A DNA stretch of 64,000 nt, taken from Strongylocentrotus droebachiensis (lineage: Eukaryota > Echinodermata > Echinoidea > Camarodonta > Strongylocentrotidae). Positions 12,591 through 24,480 of the stretch are shown piece by piece. Each line of letters begins with the position of its first letter. The stretch's first letter is position 1. The notes under the pieces were generated by a model. It had not been told where the DNA came from. It did no database searches and was given only the letters and a program-made list of their open reading frames with translations. Where the stretch lies: contig JAVYIG010006603.1 of assembly GCA_035222895.1 (NCBI GenBank), positions 1 through 64,000 of the forward strand, given 5' to 3'. The position numbers and the translations under genes are program-made.

Positions 12591-13213
12591 TCCCAAACAG
12601 ACACTTGTTATAACGCTGTGAGAATCATTTGCTAGAATATGTCTGACATAGCAACAGCTAGTGTAATTTGAGAAGTGGTATTTTTAAAATCCATTTTGAG
12701 CGAGAGCTTTAAGGCATGGTAATAGTAACCATGGTCTATTGTAGGATGAGGATGCGCAACCGCCCTCAGCTTTACTAAATCCTGGAATTTTGCAAGATTT
12801 GGTTGCACAGGAAACGCTGTCAGATTTGGTAGGGTCGGGATTCTGGATGATTCTCAGGGGAGGCGAATGTACAATCGTGGTAATTTGGTTTTAAATAAAG
12901 GAATTCATATAGATCAAGCAATCAGTAAATACCACATTGGAAGTGGTTGACAGAATCAACGATCTAAACTTCATGCACCCTTTCTCGAGTGTATGCTCTT
13001 GCTTCAGATCACCACTGACATCCTATAGGAAATTTATTTGTTCGGATGGTCATTTTTCAGCCGAAACCTAATATATCCAATTGGTTTTCTACATTTGGAC
13101 ATTATTTCTGATGCTCTTTCGGAAAATGAATACAAAATTAAGAAATTCCATAAATATATTTTTATGTCACAGCTTCGGTACTTTATTGCGGTGAGTTTGA
13201 TACCATTTCCATT

Positions 13214-13886
13214 TAGTGCGTCCCAGAAAAAACGAAACCGAGAAGTATCGATGTTTTATCATATTAAACTTAATCACAACCATAATTAATGAATGATACA
13301 TATTTGGAAAGCTTAAAGTCTCCTCTTTCAGTTGATGCTACTCACGTGATGCATATTTCACGCATGAGTGATTTGAAATGTGAAACCACAAGGAAACCAA
13401 AAAAGACATTTGGCGGGCGGTATCTGAATTTCGAAGAAAAATTCACATTTCTAGAAAGTTGAGTTTCTGCCCTTTCATATGATACCTCAATCAAGAAAAA
13501 TGAGCCAGGAATAACAAAGTTCTGTTTGTTTAAAGTAGCCCTTGCATTTTCATAATTTTAACAAACGAATTCGTTTTCACTGGGTGCCTGCCGTAGCAAA
13601 AAGCAGATTTGACAAAAGACTTAACTCCGTTTCGTTGACAACCAGCCATGCATGTAGACTCTCGTCTACGGCTGATTTTCAACGAAACGGAGTTAAATCT
13701 TTTGTTCATTTCGTTTATTGATACGGCAGGCAGCCAGTGAAAATGAATTCGTTTAATAAAATTATGGAAATGCAAGCACTACTTTAAACAAACAGAACTT
13801 TGTCATTCCTCGCTCATTTTTCCTGATTGAGGTGTCATATGAAAGGGCAGAAACTCAACTTTCTAGAAATGTGAATTTTTCTTCAA
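13214..13886. mobile_element. Palindromic MITE copy, right end truncated
   Basis: Seen: a left end GTGCGTCCCAGAAAAAACGA after TTTA, about 430 bp to the centre (CATGCATG..CTACGGCTG near 13,650), then the inverted arm up to GTGAATTTTTCTTC. It stops at 13,886, where a sequence also present at 14,645-14,740 begins. Confidence 0.68.
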
Positions 13887-13980
13887 AATTCTTTCTGGGA
13901 TATAACAATATGCCAACTTGAAATGTTTTATCAGGTTAAAATTAATAAGATGTTTTAGAAGCATTCACAGATGAAATCAT
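13886..13980. repeat. 95-bp direct repeat, copy 1
   Basis: Seen: TTTCTGGGATATAACAATAT through AGCATTCACAGATGAAATCA, near-identical to 14,645-14,740. It marks the break at the right of the first palindromic MITE and suggests a local duplication. Confidence 0.7.
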
Positions 13981-14044
13981 ATCTCTCCTCTAAAGACACT
14001 AATGATTTCAGGTTTATACCTGCGCTTTGAGCAATAAATGTCAG

Positions 14045-14078
14045 TATTTTGTCAAAGTCTTCCAGTGTACCTAAAATT
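14045..14078 (-). pseudogene. Truncated Death-domain exon remnant (cassette 2)
   Basis: Seen: the conserved intron end (atttatttaagtaaaatttt then ag) followed by GTACACTGGAAGACTTTGAC, matching the start of the Death exons at 16.2 and 43.7 kb; similarity stops about 30 bases in. The rest of the Death exon is missing, and nearby sequence (13,886-13,980) is a direct repeat of 14,645-14,740. Inference: a deletion or rearrangement removed this Death domain. Confidence 0.55.
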
Positions 14079-14249
14079 TTACTTAAATAAATGATTTATA
14101 CAATGTTTATATGTTCCTAATATACTAATTTACAGAAAACAGGGTAAAATATCTCTCCTCCAAAGACACTAATGATTTCAGGTTTATACCTGCACACGCT
14201 CTGATCTCAGTCTGAATCTACTAAGTTACTAACTATGATCTTAACTTAC

Positions 14250-14319
14250 TCCAGAGTTTCACCTGTACTTGGATGTGATGTCTGCACTGTCTGTGAACTT
14301 GATGCATCTTGCAGTTCTT
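14250..14319 (-). CDS. Linker exon (cassette 2)
   Basis: Seen: a 70-nt copy of the linker exon with acceptor gaaattgcag and a GTAAGT donor, reading QDASSSQTVQTSHPSTGE in the phase fixed by gene A. Its own Death exon is reduced to the first few tens of bases near 14,045-14,075. The next open Death-like exon on the coding strand is at 10,708-11,020, which starts with one base and so fits the leftover GA of this linker. Inference: an alternative linker for gene A, or a remnant. Confidence 0.55.
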
Positions 14320-14644
14320 CTGCAATTTCAATAACCAGAAAAGAGTAACGTAAAACTACATGTATTACTTATTATCCAATAATGTTGAGTGCATAATAAA
14401 GTAAACTGATAATTCCACTACATATTTGGTATCAAGACCAATCGTTTTGTTCAAAACCTCTCCTATGTTCAGTAATTTAGCATTTCACAATTCACGGGAT
14501 AGAGAGTTATTTGTGTTGATATTACATCTTCTGAATTCTCAGAAAAAGAATATTTTGGTATTATATTACCAGAAATCACGGAATCGTTAGGGAACATTAC
14601 TTTGTATGACCGGAAGAATATTTGTAAAGGACATCTGAAATAGC

Positions 14645-14740
14645 TTTTCTTTCTGGGATATAACAATATGCCAACTTGAAATGTTTTATCAGGTTAAAAT
14701 TAATAAGATGTTTTAGAAGCATTCACAGATGAAATCATTC
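14645..14740. repeat. 95-bp direct repeat, copy 2
   Basis: Seen: same sequence as 13,886-13,980, about 760 bp away in the same orientation. The linker exon at 14,250 lies between the two copies. Confidence 0.7.
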
Positions 14741-14829
14741 CCATTTACAGTGACTCTTGTCTGTAGTGAATTAAGGCATGGAGATTTCATCAATGATTAT
14801 AATGATAATAATTATAATGTTGAATCTCA

Positions 14830-15650
14830 CAACAATCTCATAACTTAATCACAATTATAATTAATAAATGACACATATTTGTAAAGCTTAGATCCTCCTC
14901 TTTTATTTAATGCAACTCATATGATGCATATTTCACGCCGAGTGATTAAAAACAATTTGAAGGAAGGAAACCAAAAATGTCATTTTGTGGGCGGTAACTG
15001 AATCTCGAAATAAAATTCACATTTCTAGAATGTTCATTTTCTGCCCTTTCATATGACACCTCAATCAGGTAAAATAATCCAGGAATAACAAAGTTCTGTT
15101 TGTTTAAAGTGATGCTTGCATTTCCATAAACTGGCTGCTTGCCGTAGCAACAAAAGGAATTGACAAAAGACTTAACTCCGTTTCCTTGACGATCAGCCAT
15201 AGACGAAAGACCTCATGCATGGCTGATTTTCAACGAAACGGATATAAGTCTTTTGTCAATTCTGCTTGTTGCTACGGCAGTATGCCAGTGAAAACGAACT
15301 TTAAAATCAAATTATGGAAATGCAAGCATCACTTTAAACAAACAGAACTTTGTTATTCCTTGCTTGTTTTCCTGATTGAGGTATCATAGGAAAAGGCAAA
15401 AACTTAATTTTTCTGGAAATGTGATTTTCTCTTTGAAATTCAGATACCGCCCGCCAAATGACTTTTTGGTTCCCTCTCTTCAAATCCATTTTTAATCACT
15501 CATGCGTGAAATATGCATCATATGAGTTGCATCAAATGAAAGAAGAGGATATAATCTTTACAAAGATGTGTCATTCAGTAATCAAAATTGTGATCAAGTT
15601 ATGATAAAACATCGATAATTATCGGTTTCGTTTTTTGGGGGGTCGCACTG
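14830..15650. mobile_element. Palindromic MITE copy, left end truncated
   Basis: Seen: two inverted arms around 15,200 (ATAGACGAAAGACCTCATGC), the right end reading ATCGATAATTATCGG..GGTCGCACTG and followed by TA. The left arm lacks the last ~60 bases including the terminal repeat. Confidence 0.7.
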
Positions 15651-15915
15651 TATACCAGAGGCTGATATAACAAATAGTTGTGATATTTTCTAGCTGTACT
15701 TTCAGGGAATATGAATTTTGAAAAAATTGCACTTAAAAGAACCATATTGCCCTCATCTTATATGATTCGGTTACAGGCAATATATTATGGTATCCCCATC
15801 AAGATCATACGAAAATGGGAAACTTTGTTTAAGCTATGCAACTACTATACTCTTATATCTATATAATATATATCATTGGAACAATGTAATCCTCGATAGA
15901 GAAGCTTAATGTGCA

Positions 15916-16198
15916 TCATGAAGTACCAAATAGCTCATCAGCGAGATGAATTTGACCACCTTTCTCTAAAACATCCTTCAGGGCTCCACGCACTATGGCC
16001 TTGGTTTGCTTATTTCTCCAGTCTCGGAACATTGATAGTGTATCCCAACATAATACTTCTGCATTCTTCATGTGTGTGTAGATATAACGTAGTATATGCA
16101 CTCGTTCAAAGATGAGAGCCTTCCCAATATTATCCATCTCTTCGTGCTTGACAACTCTTTGAGCATCATCGTTCAGCTGTTCGTCAAAGTCTTCCCGT
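15916..16198 (-). CDS. Gene A, terminal Death-domain exon (cassette 1)
   Basis: Seen: an open terminal exon of about 93 codons with stop TGA. Joined to the linker through acceptor ttttaggtag it reads EREDFDEQLN, then a six-helix Death-like pattern with IGKALIF, MFRDWRNKQTKA (the Trp of helix 5) and a C-terminal LADELFGTS. An acceptor four bases upstream (ttttag) would shift the phase and does not fit the linker. Known: Death domains make homotypic contacts in apoptosis and immune signalling (PIDD-RAIDD, UNC5-DAPK). Compared with copies at 43.4 and 41.2 kb it has lost the conserved LGKALGF and YMGTL residues (ALIF, CWDTL), so it is more diverged, but the frame is intact. Confidence 0.78.
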
Positions 16199-16391
16199 CT
16201 ACCTAAAATGCTACTTAAATAAATCATGACAAAAGTATTTTAGTATGTTTCGAATTACATTTACTGAAAACAGGGGAGGGGTCCTAGCGAATATCGTATA
16301 CTTACGTAAAGAAATCTTCCCGGACCCTCATTTGCCTGCACGGGTATGGTGCGACAAACGTACTTTTTACTCATCTCTTAATTTTAAATGT

Positions 16392-17615
16392 TATTGATAG
16401 ATAGATAGATAAATGGTATTTATTGATTCTTTTCCATGTATCGCAGTTACAAGTAACTGAATTATGCATGAATAAAACATTGATGGTGAAGACAATTATA
16501 CATTTCAAGAGATATCACAGTAGAAAAGTAACTGAATTTCACATGAGTAAATTGCTGGGAAAAAAACAAGTATACATTTCAAGATGTCACACTACAATCT
16601 ACATAAATATGAAGAGCGTGTATATACTATATACCATTAATCTTATACAATATTTCAATTTAAAAATTTGAGTTAAAAAAGGAGAGATGAGAAGACAGGA
16701 GAGGGGAGAAAGAGAGAGAGGAAGAGAGAGAAAGAGAGAAAGAAAGAGAGAGAAACAGAGAGAGAAACAGAGAGAAAGAGAGAGAAAGGGAGAGAGAGAG
16801 AGGGGTAAAAGGGGACAAATAGACAGAGAGGGAAACAATTATGTACATGCTGATAAAATACAAAGATACATTGCAAAACAAATGTGAATATTATAAGGTG
16901 ACCATTAGAAATATTAAAATATAAATATAGATATGCATCACATTTTTCATGTCATACGAAAATACATTAACTAACTTGGTAAAATATCAGACCTCAGATT
17001 TTGAATTAATTATATACTAAGGAAAATAAAATGTCATTAATTTTTTTAAAGAAGAAATTTGACAATTGAATTTGTTTCTAAGTATAATACATTAATTAAA
17101 AAAAAATTGTTATACAAACGGATTAAATCTGGGATTGGGCTATTCTGCATACGTTTAGTTTTACATCTGGGTTCAGGGATCTTGTTAGTTCTTCGCAAAG
17201 TTCTATTGTGTTCTCTTTGGGGTATAAATTGTTTGAACTGGTCTGTGCATGATAGAGTTTCATTTTAAAGAAGGTAACACAAAGGTCATTTCGACGACTT
17301 TCCCTACGTTTGTAATTTCGATTGAGTAAGAGCATTTGCGTAGCTATGGTAATCCTTTCTAAAGATAATCCTCAATGCACGTTATTGTATTCTTTCTATG
17401 CGTTGTTTTTGTGCGCCAGTGAGGCTTCCGCTCCAAACTTGTGTTGCATATTCAAGGATTGGGCGAATATAGCCAATAAAATAGTAATCAGATCTTCATG
17501 AGAAAGGCCGAACTTCCCTAAAGAATGGAGCATATATAGTTTTGCATTCGCTCTTTTTTCAATATCTCTGACATGGGCTTCCCACTTCAAATCGTTTTGT
17601 ATCGTGATGCCAAGT
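16392..17615 (-). mobile_element. Degenerate LINE 3' end in a gene A intron
   Basis: Seen on the minus strand: RT C-terminal sequence WEAHVRDIEKRANAKLYMLH, KFGLSHEDLI, then in another frame a CVTFFKMKLYHAQ-type region, broken by frameshifts. The 3' UTR contains a purine tract (16,683-16,810) and ends near 16,392-16,412 with AATAAA upstream of a TATC tetramer tail. The flanks match continuous intron sequence in the other Death modules (41,700 and 7,130), so the insert boundaries are clear. It lies between the linker at 18.1 kb and the Death exon at 15.9 kb. Confidence 0.75.
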
Positions 17616-18116
17616 AATTGGAATGATATGATATCACATGCACTATGAGTAACAGTGAAATTAAATCATTATTTATTTGTGAGTGAGCTTCAGACTAGTT
17701 TCAATTCACAGCTTAATAACAGCATTCAATTATAGGTTTTGGACTTTAATTATAAGATATGTGAGCACAGTTTCCCACATCGTGCTAACAGCATACAATG
17801 ATATATATTGGACTTGAACAAATATTTAAGGAAATAATGTCTACACTGTAATCATGCACCTTTTGCTCCAATTTGATTATCATTTACTTTGCAATGATTT
17901 CTATATGCAGCAAAGTTGTTTTGTTTAAATAATTTGTGGGGGTAAATTTGTTGAGGAAAGGTGGCGGCAAAAACTGCCCCTTGTCTCTCTCTCTCTCTCT
18001 CTCCTCCAAAGATATTAGTGATTTCAGGTTTATACCTCCACATGCTCTGATCTCAGTCTGAATCTACTAACCATACGCTGACAGTATTACAGGTGAAAGA
18101 AATGATCATAACTTAC

Positions 18117-18186
18117 TCCTGAGTTTCATTTGTTCTACGATGTGATGTTTGCAGTGCGTGTGAACTTGATGCACCCTGCAATTGTT
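18117..18186 (-). CDS. Gene A, 70-nt linker exon (cassette 1)
   Basis: Seen: a 70-nt exon bounded by acceptor tttgtag and donor GTAAGT, reading EQLQGASSSHALQTSHRRTN when joined to the UPA exon. It is one of four clear copies (14,250; 42,296; 46,358), all 70 nt and all phase 1 in, phase 2 out. The Ser/Thr/Gln-rich sequence is typical of an unstructured hinge between UPA and Death domains. The leftover GA joins the first base of the Death exon. Confidence 0.72.
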
Positions 18187-18832
18187 CTACAAATTATGAA
18201 ATCAGAAAAAAACACTCGTCAAATAATGTATTGCTGTATAAGGAAAAGGTGGTGACATTTTAAAGAGCATATGAACATGTTGTTTTTACAAATAATGCTC
18301 CTTCGCTTATTATCGCAAAGATCATAACGTTTCGTAAGGGTAGCAAACAAAATTCCATAAACAAGTTTTTCAGGGTAAAATGTCTGCTTCAAATCATATA
18401 TTTAATGGCTCCATACTAAATACACGTGTCTGGTGTAAAGGCTGATTTGCTTTATTAAAAAAATGTGATTAAAAAATAAAGCTTAAATTGCTTCATTCAC
18501 TTTAATAAATCCAAAATAAAAGAGCAACGCTAGATTCCAAAAGGAGAAAACCGTATTTAGATGTATTAGGAATTTGTCCTCCCCAAATCTATGATGATGG
18601 CCGATGCTGCAAATCACAAATCACAGAGAGAACAGAATACATCATATACACAATATTACAATGGGCAACATGACTACATATTGGCTTGATCAAGCATTAC
18701 ATTCTTTTTAGACAGCTACGTTGATTGTTCTCAAAACTCTGGCTTACTTGTTATTGCTAGGGTTATCACAAAGTGTGGGAGCGAACCTCATGCTGGGCCG
18801 TCATTATGGAATACTCTCCATCATTGGATTAA

Positions 18833-19621
18833 AGGGCAAGTCCGCTTCAAAAATAACTTACTGTAATAATAGAAGCAGAAAAATCAGACAAACCAGTCAA
18901 AAAAAAGTTTGAGCAAAATAGGGTAATTAATAAGAAAGTTATGAATTTTTGAAAAAGTATGTAAAACTATAGAACAATCGAAATCACCACACAAATTGCC
19001 AATTTGGTTTTCAGTTTGTGACGTCATGTCCTCACTATTTAGCAATTGCTTTATGTAGTTTAATGCCATTAATTTCCCTTTTTATCCTCAAAACTTGAAT
19101 TCCCCATGCCTTTGCCCGGGTTATATGATTTGTATCATATTGCGTGCATGACATTTCACAAAATATTTTATGAACTTTGAGAAATTGATAATTTTGTCTG
19201 AATATTGTATATTCATAATTATTGATTTTTATATAAATAGTTTATCAAAATTCATATTTTCATGATTTAACTGAACAAAATTACTATATATTATTGCATC
19301 TGCACAAAAACATATTACTATCAATCTAACCTGGATGCTGGTGTTAAAAAATGAAATTCTTAGGGGGGGGGGGGGAATAGAAAAATGTATATTATCAATA
19401 TATATAAGATAATTAGTGGATAGTTAAGACATGATGTCACAGACTCATGAGTGAGTCTCCATTTTGTCTTGTGATTTTCATTGTTTCAAAGCTTTACATA
19501 CTTTTTCAAAAATTCATAACTTCTTATTAGTTATCCGATTTTGCTCAAACTTTCTTTGATTGGTTTGTCTGATTTGTCTGCTTCTCTTGAAAGTAAACTA
19601 TTTTTTGGAGTGGACTTGGCC
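18833..19621. mobile_element. TTAA-flanked MITE, family C copy 1
   Basis: Seen: TTAA, then AGGGCAAGTCCGCTTC, with arms of about 200 bp ending GGAGTGGACTTGGCC and TTAA. The inner arms share AAAATAACTTACT, TTTGAGCAAAATAGGGTAAT and a GTGACGTCATG box. TTAA duplication is used by piggyBac and Kolobok-type transposons. Lies in the intron between UPA exon 2 and linker of gene A. Confidence 0.7.
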
Positions 19622-19905
19622 TTAAAAAAAAAAGCTCTGAGGAAGTGTTAACAAAAAATCTTAAGAAATATATGTTTAATTTAGTCTATAATTTATTACC
19701 ATTACCTTTCATGTCAGTACCTCTCCTGTTGTACTTTTGTCTATTTACATGTATTTCATCTTTTGCCCAAGTTGCGCCTTATGCAATTGATTGCCAAGTG
19801 GATTTGGCGCCTTACAAATCTTATGTATTATTATTATATTGCGTTGATAGCTATTGTTAACGACAAAAATGCCAACTTGTCTAACTATTACACAAGTATG
19901 AATAC

Positions 19906-20101
19906 CTAGGCCATGAGTTAGGAGACTGGTGGATCTACGAGGAGTTGTAAACTTGAATTTACAAAGCAGTTCTTCCACTGTTTGTCCTGTCTGACCTACT
20001 TGCAGCGTTACTACTATTGTTTCGCCTGGCTGGCTGCTCATGTCGAAGTCAAATGACTTAATCCTATGGTGTCCTCTCCATAATTCGTCATACTTGACAG
20101 T
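19906..20101 (-). CDS. Gene A, UPA exon 2
   Basis: Seen: a 196-nt exon after acceptor ttttttcgtag, ending at a GTATTC donor. It reads VKYDELWRGHH, then a hydrophobic strand around TIVVTLQVGQTG, then LLCKFKFTTPRR. It aligns well with the gene B exon at 47,312-47,504, sharing the (V/A)(V/L).L.VGQ core and F.F(T/S)TP(R/H)R. Phase 0 in; one base out, which pairs with the linker exon to encode Glu. Inference: C-terminal half of the UPA domain. Confidence 0.78.
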
Positions 20102-20600
20102 CTACGAAAAAAGAGCATATAATCACCAATCATTGTTTTTCTTCTTTTGTTCGTTCGTTCGTGTCGCCTTAGATCAAGATTAATGTATCTTGATCTTCGT
20201 AGTTTATCTTCTTTTGTATACATTTACATAAATATCATTGTATACAAAGGTACATGTAAATACGATATAATGTGTGTCAAATTTATTAATGTGAAAAATG
20301 ATGTTTTTTTTAAACGATGCATATACTTTACACCCAGCTCGGCTTAGACTGTAGATGAGGTCGAATGCATTCTTCCCATTTAGCAACCATATCTATGAAT
20401 GGAATCCAAATTGACAACATTTGTTCCTGTTTTGGGAAATCAATTATAATTAGTTTTGGGATCAACAGGGGTAATCTCATATACAAACTAGATGGAACTT
20501 CGACTGCGCGCAGTCGAAAATGATGCCTCCGCCATAGAATGATTTCACAAACCAAAACAGAAGTAATTTTTCGAATTCAAGTTTAAATTTAATCCATTAA

Positions 20601-21102
20601 AGGTAATACAAAGTTTTGGGACATTTTGAAAATTCGGTGGATAGCCATTCTTTACAATTTTAATATATTTGGATGCCCATGTGGATATTTTATAAGCAAT
20701 AGTAAATTCAACCCCTAAAACTTTTCTGCTATCGAGAAAAATTGAATATAAACAATAACCGGTGCTCCCGGTAAATTTTGATAAATTTCAAATAGCGCCT
20801 ACGTCCTTAAAATGGTAGCTGCGACCCTGAAAATCTCAGAATATGTAGTTGTGCTATATAATTTCCAAACGGGAATAGCTAATCGGTCGATTTTAGTCAA
20901 GAAACATTGTTTTATAGCTTTATTAATATCTTGACCTTGAGAGGGAGCTATACAACATAAAGAGGTTATTATTTACAATTTCATAACTTTAGACTCGATT
21001 TCAACCGCGACAACGATCACTGAATATTGAAGGATCGCATATGCTTCCAATATGTTCATTTGAACCTAATTCATGAACCCATACCAAAACTTTGTATTAC
21101 CT
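20601..21102. mobile_element. TTAA-flanked MITE (AGGTAATACAAAG ends)
   Basis: Seen: TTAA|AGGTAATACAAAGTTTTGG at the left and CCAAAACTTTGTATTACCT|TTAA at the right, a perfect 19-bp inverted repeat with intact TTAA on both sides. The 502-bp interior has no ORF of note. Confidence 0.78.
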
Positions 21103-21770
21103 TTAACTAGGTATCACAGCTAAAGTTTGAAAGTATCTACATTTCATTTCCCCTGCCAATTTCATTTTAGAGCACATGGAAAGAGGAGTTTTGATACCTC
21201 ATTTGTCAAATTTGAATAAGTACTTTTGAAAATACGGCCACTTACATAAGAGACGAAATGGTCAAATTTTGCGTAATTAGGCTATAACTGACAATTAGCC
21301 ATTTTCAAGGTGACATAATTTTGTCATTAATTGATGAATCACCTTTCTTTTCAAGAAATCTGTTCTCTGTATGGATTTCTACTTCCCTTTTTTTTTTCAG
21401 GTTCTTTAGACAAATATTTTTTTTTGTGGAATTTTTCAAATAATTATATGAAGCCCATTTTGATGTGTGTGACACAATTTAATGGCTATTTTTCCGTCGC
21501 CGGAACAAGTTTTCATGGGTTTTGAAACATGGCTAGATTTAAGAGCGTCTATCAAGAGGGGCTGAATTTCAGCATATCTGGGGTATATATATAGCTTAAT
21601 TATTTCTGTAAGGTTGGACCATCAAATCCATTTAAATTAATTTTAAATGGCATTTGAAAATGGCTCTGAACTCTTAAAACTTCATATTTTTTTGTGTGTT
21701 TTCAAGTCTGCCTAAATTGAAAACCGTTAATGGTAGGGGAATGAATTTTGGTACATCAATAGAAAGTATG

Positions 21771-22190
21771 GCAGTGGCGGATCCAGGGGGGGGGGGGGCA
21801 CAGGGGGCACGTGCCCCCCCCCCCCCCCGGCCAAAAAAATATGTTAAAATCAGCCCTAAATTCCCCCAAAATGTACTGAAAAACAGGGACGTGCCCCCCC
21901 CCCCCCCGCGACCCCCAAAAAAAAACCAAAAAAATTCAAAAAAAAAAATATGGCAAAAAGGTGACCTTACCCCCCCCCCCCCCCAACGTAGCAAATTTAA
22001 CAATTTAAAAATTTCTTGACCCCCCCCCCCCAAAAAAAAAAAAAAAAAAAAGTGCCCTCTTACCCTTCCGCCCCCCCCCCCCCCGGTTATTCAGCGGTTG
22101 GCTGAGTCGTTAAGATTTTTTTTTAGACAAAAAAAAAAAAAAAAAAATGTCCTCTTACCCCCCCCCCCCCCCAACGCCCTCCCTCCCCCC
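21771..22190 (+). repeat. Poly-G/poly-C repeat with CAGTGGCGGATCCAG end
   Basis: Seen: CAGTGGCGGATCCAGG, then G and C runs separated by GGCACGTGCCCC and A-rich tracts. Related pieces occur at 11,180-11,290, 59,745-59,810 and, inverted, at 63,418-63,452 (GGCACGTGCCCG..TAGCTACGCCACTG). Long ORFs here are artefacts of homopolymers. Homopolymer lengths may be unreliable. Confidence 0.55.
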
Positions 22191-22199
22191 TAGGCCTAC

Positions 22200-24480
22200 A
22201 TAACTTATTTACTATATAAAAAAAAATAATAAATCCCTTTTAATTGAAATTCATTAATTGAATACACGGTCTTAAATTTAAAAACTCTGGGAAAACAATA
22301 AATGCCCTTTAAATCCTTGGCCTGGGTTCACAATCACAACATGAGAATAGAGACACCAGTATGGGCGGTGCACTGCCGCCGAGCTATCACCGAGTGTGTG
22401 TGTGTGTCATTGGGTTTTCATACAGACGTGCATCAACTTCTTGATCAATCAGATACGATTACTGAAAAGACACTGCCTGAATTTAATTGGAATTTAATAA
22501 TTATTTTCCAAAGATCAGAAAAGCCGTCATTACAGTTATTTGATTTAGATTGAAACACACAAAATATTTTTTTTCTGACGAAATTTGATTAAATTTTCAC
22601 TCTATAAATTGACAAAGATTACACAAGTTTGTTCTTGAATTTCTTAAAAAGTCCCTTTGAAATTCAAAGTTCACTCGCATGACGTGCAAGAAAAATAGTG
22701 AGTGGAAAAACACAAACATGTATTATTGGTCTTGTGATCGCTTTAAAATCTGTTTAGGTTACGTTAGCATAATAATTCCGTAGAAATATATATGTATTTA
22801 CTAATTTGTTCGCCAAATGCTGCAAATCCTGCCTCAGTTTCGATATTTGAAGCCTCAGGATTCATGCTCCGTTTCGGATCTTGATGGGACGGCAAGCGGC
22901 GGTGCGGTGATGCGACACGTGGCACAACGTGGGCCGTCGGATCGCCGTGCGAAGCTGGGGGCTTGCTCGCTGTAGTCACTCTCGCTCAGTGCGTATTATA
23001 CACAGAGTACAGCTGTACTAATCGGATTCGCGCTCTAGCGCCATTTGGCGGTCATTCTTAATATTTACATGATCGTATTCTCCAGTAAATTCTCTTTCTT
23101 CTCGTATCAAAATTAAATTAAAAGTATGTTTTTCTGATATAGAAAAATCGTTTCAAACTTTTCACTCTGATTTTTCACGATCTTTTTTAAACATACCCCC
23201 ATCAGTTTTTATATGAAAATAAAGCTTAAGATGTGCTCTTTCCAACCAGTGGATTTTAAAACTCAAAGACGAATGGCGTTCAAGCGAATTGAGCTAAAAC
23301 TAGGGATACAAATCGGCCGTCAAAAAAAAATGGCGACAAGCGAAGTAAGACCGTACGAATTAGAGGGTAAATCTCAAGCAACTGTGTCGTAAGTAATTAA
23401 TGGATTTTGATGAAAATGACATGACATGAAAGACAGAATCCTGAGCTTTCGAGAGACATATAAGTTTATAATATTTATTTTGTCCATGATATGAAAATCT
23501 TCCTTCACAAAGAGAGAATTTGTGTGGTTGAGCTCTGTGTGTCCCCACTCAACGCAGCTCTTCTGTGATACGTACTTTAACAGGTTCTTAGAATATCGTG
23601 ATTACAAGCTATTTTTCTTATACATGTGTGAGGGAATGAGAAATAGCTCTTTCTTTATAATGCAAATTAGTCAGGGGTAAAAGGAATGTACCTAACTAAA
23701 GAAGAGTGATATGCCCCAGTGAACATACACTCACTGCATGCAGGTTAAAGCTCATACATGCAGTGAGCAGAGATGAGACGGTTGTAGCTGTGCCTACATG
23801 AAGATACAATTGATGTCTCATCCTGATATTCTTGATGTCTATAGTTGGTTTTGGACACCTTAATATGTGAGTACAGTATATAATTAACTCTCTAATGTTA
23901 GGTGCTTAATTGGATAGATTATGATTTGTGTGAAGAAGAGGGAGATTTAACTTTAATTTACATGAAGGATGCATGCTGGTAGTAATTGAGTTATGCCTAT
24001 TAATGCTAGAAAGGCGTGGTAGGACATTGCTTTTTGGTAAGCCTTGTATTGTGATCAGTTGGGAGTATGTTTCTATATTGCTTAAGGCTGATAGAATGAT
24101 TATTATAGCTCACTCATTTGGAGAATTGTGTTATATATATGTGAAAGTAATAAATAGGGAGTGGCCTTCATTGCAGATCTATTTACTACATGAATTTCAT
24201 AGGCTGAGGTAAACTCAATATATATACAATGTACATGTATGAACTAAATTGCATACACTGTATAATGTGGAAGATGATCTGGAAAGCAGATAATTAGCAA
24301 GTAATTATTTGTGATCATAATGATGCAATACTTACTGTAGTTTTTGTTTCTTTTAATTTTCTACAGCAACTGAAGTAACTTCGTGCAGCCAAGGGTCTTC
24401 TACCCTCTTTTGTTAGTTGAACAGCATGAAATAAAGATTGGCCTCATACCCAATAGAACCGCAACAACTGCTTCGTCTCA
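22200..24480. other. No gene seen
   Basis: Intron of gene A by position (between 29.6 and 20.1 kb). Only short ORFs; a GC-richer patch at 22,830-22,990 has CCGTCGGATCGCCG-type sequence without a frame supported by splice sites. Confidence 0.5.

Noticed and set aside
16660..16887. Ser/Leu-rich and Arg/Glu-rich ORFs
   Set aside because: Produced by a GAGA-type microsatellite within the LINE 3' UTR on four frames at once.
17852..18043. YKPEIT..FGG segment as a mini-exon between linker and Death exons
   Set aside because: The motif is repeated in every cassette and its phase would fit, but no donor follows in the right phase and the 42 kb copy is broken; it is more likely duplicated intron sequence.
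21674..22033. 119- and 107-codon Gly/Pro-rich ORFs
   Set aside because: Homopolymer G/C and A runs give open frames on both strands; no splice sites, no domain.
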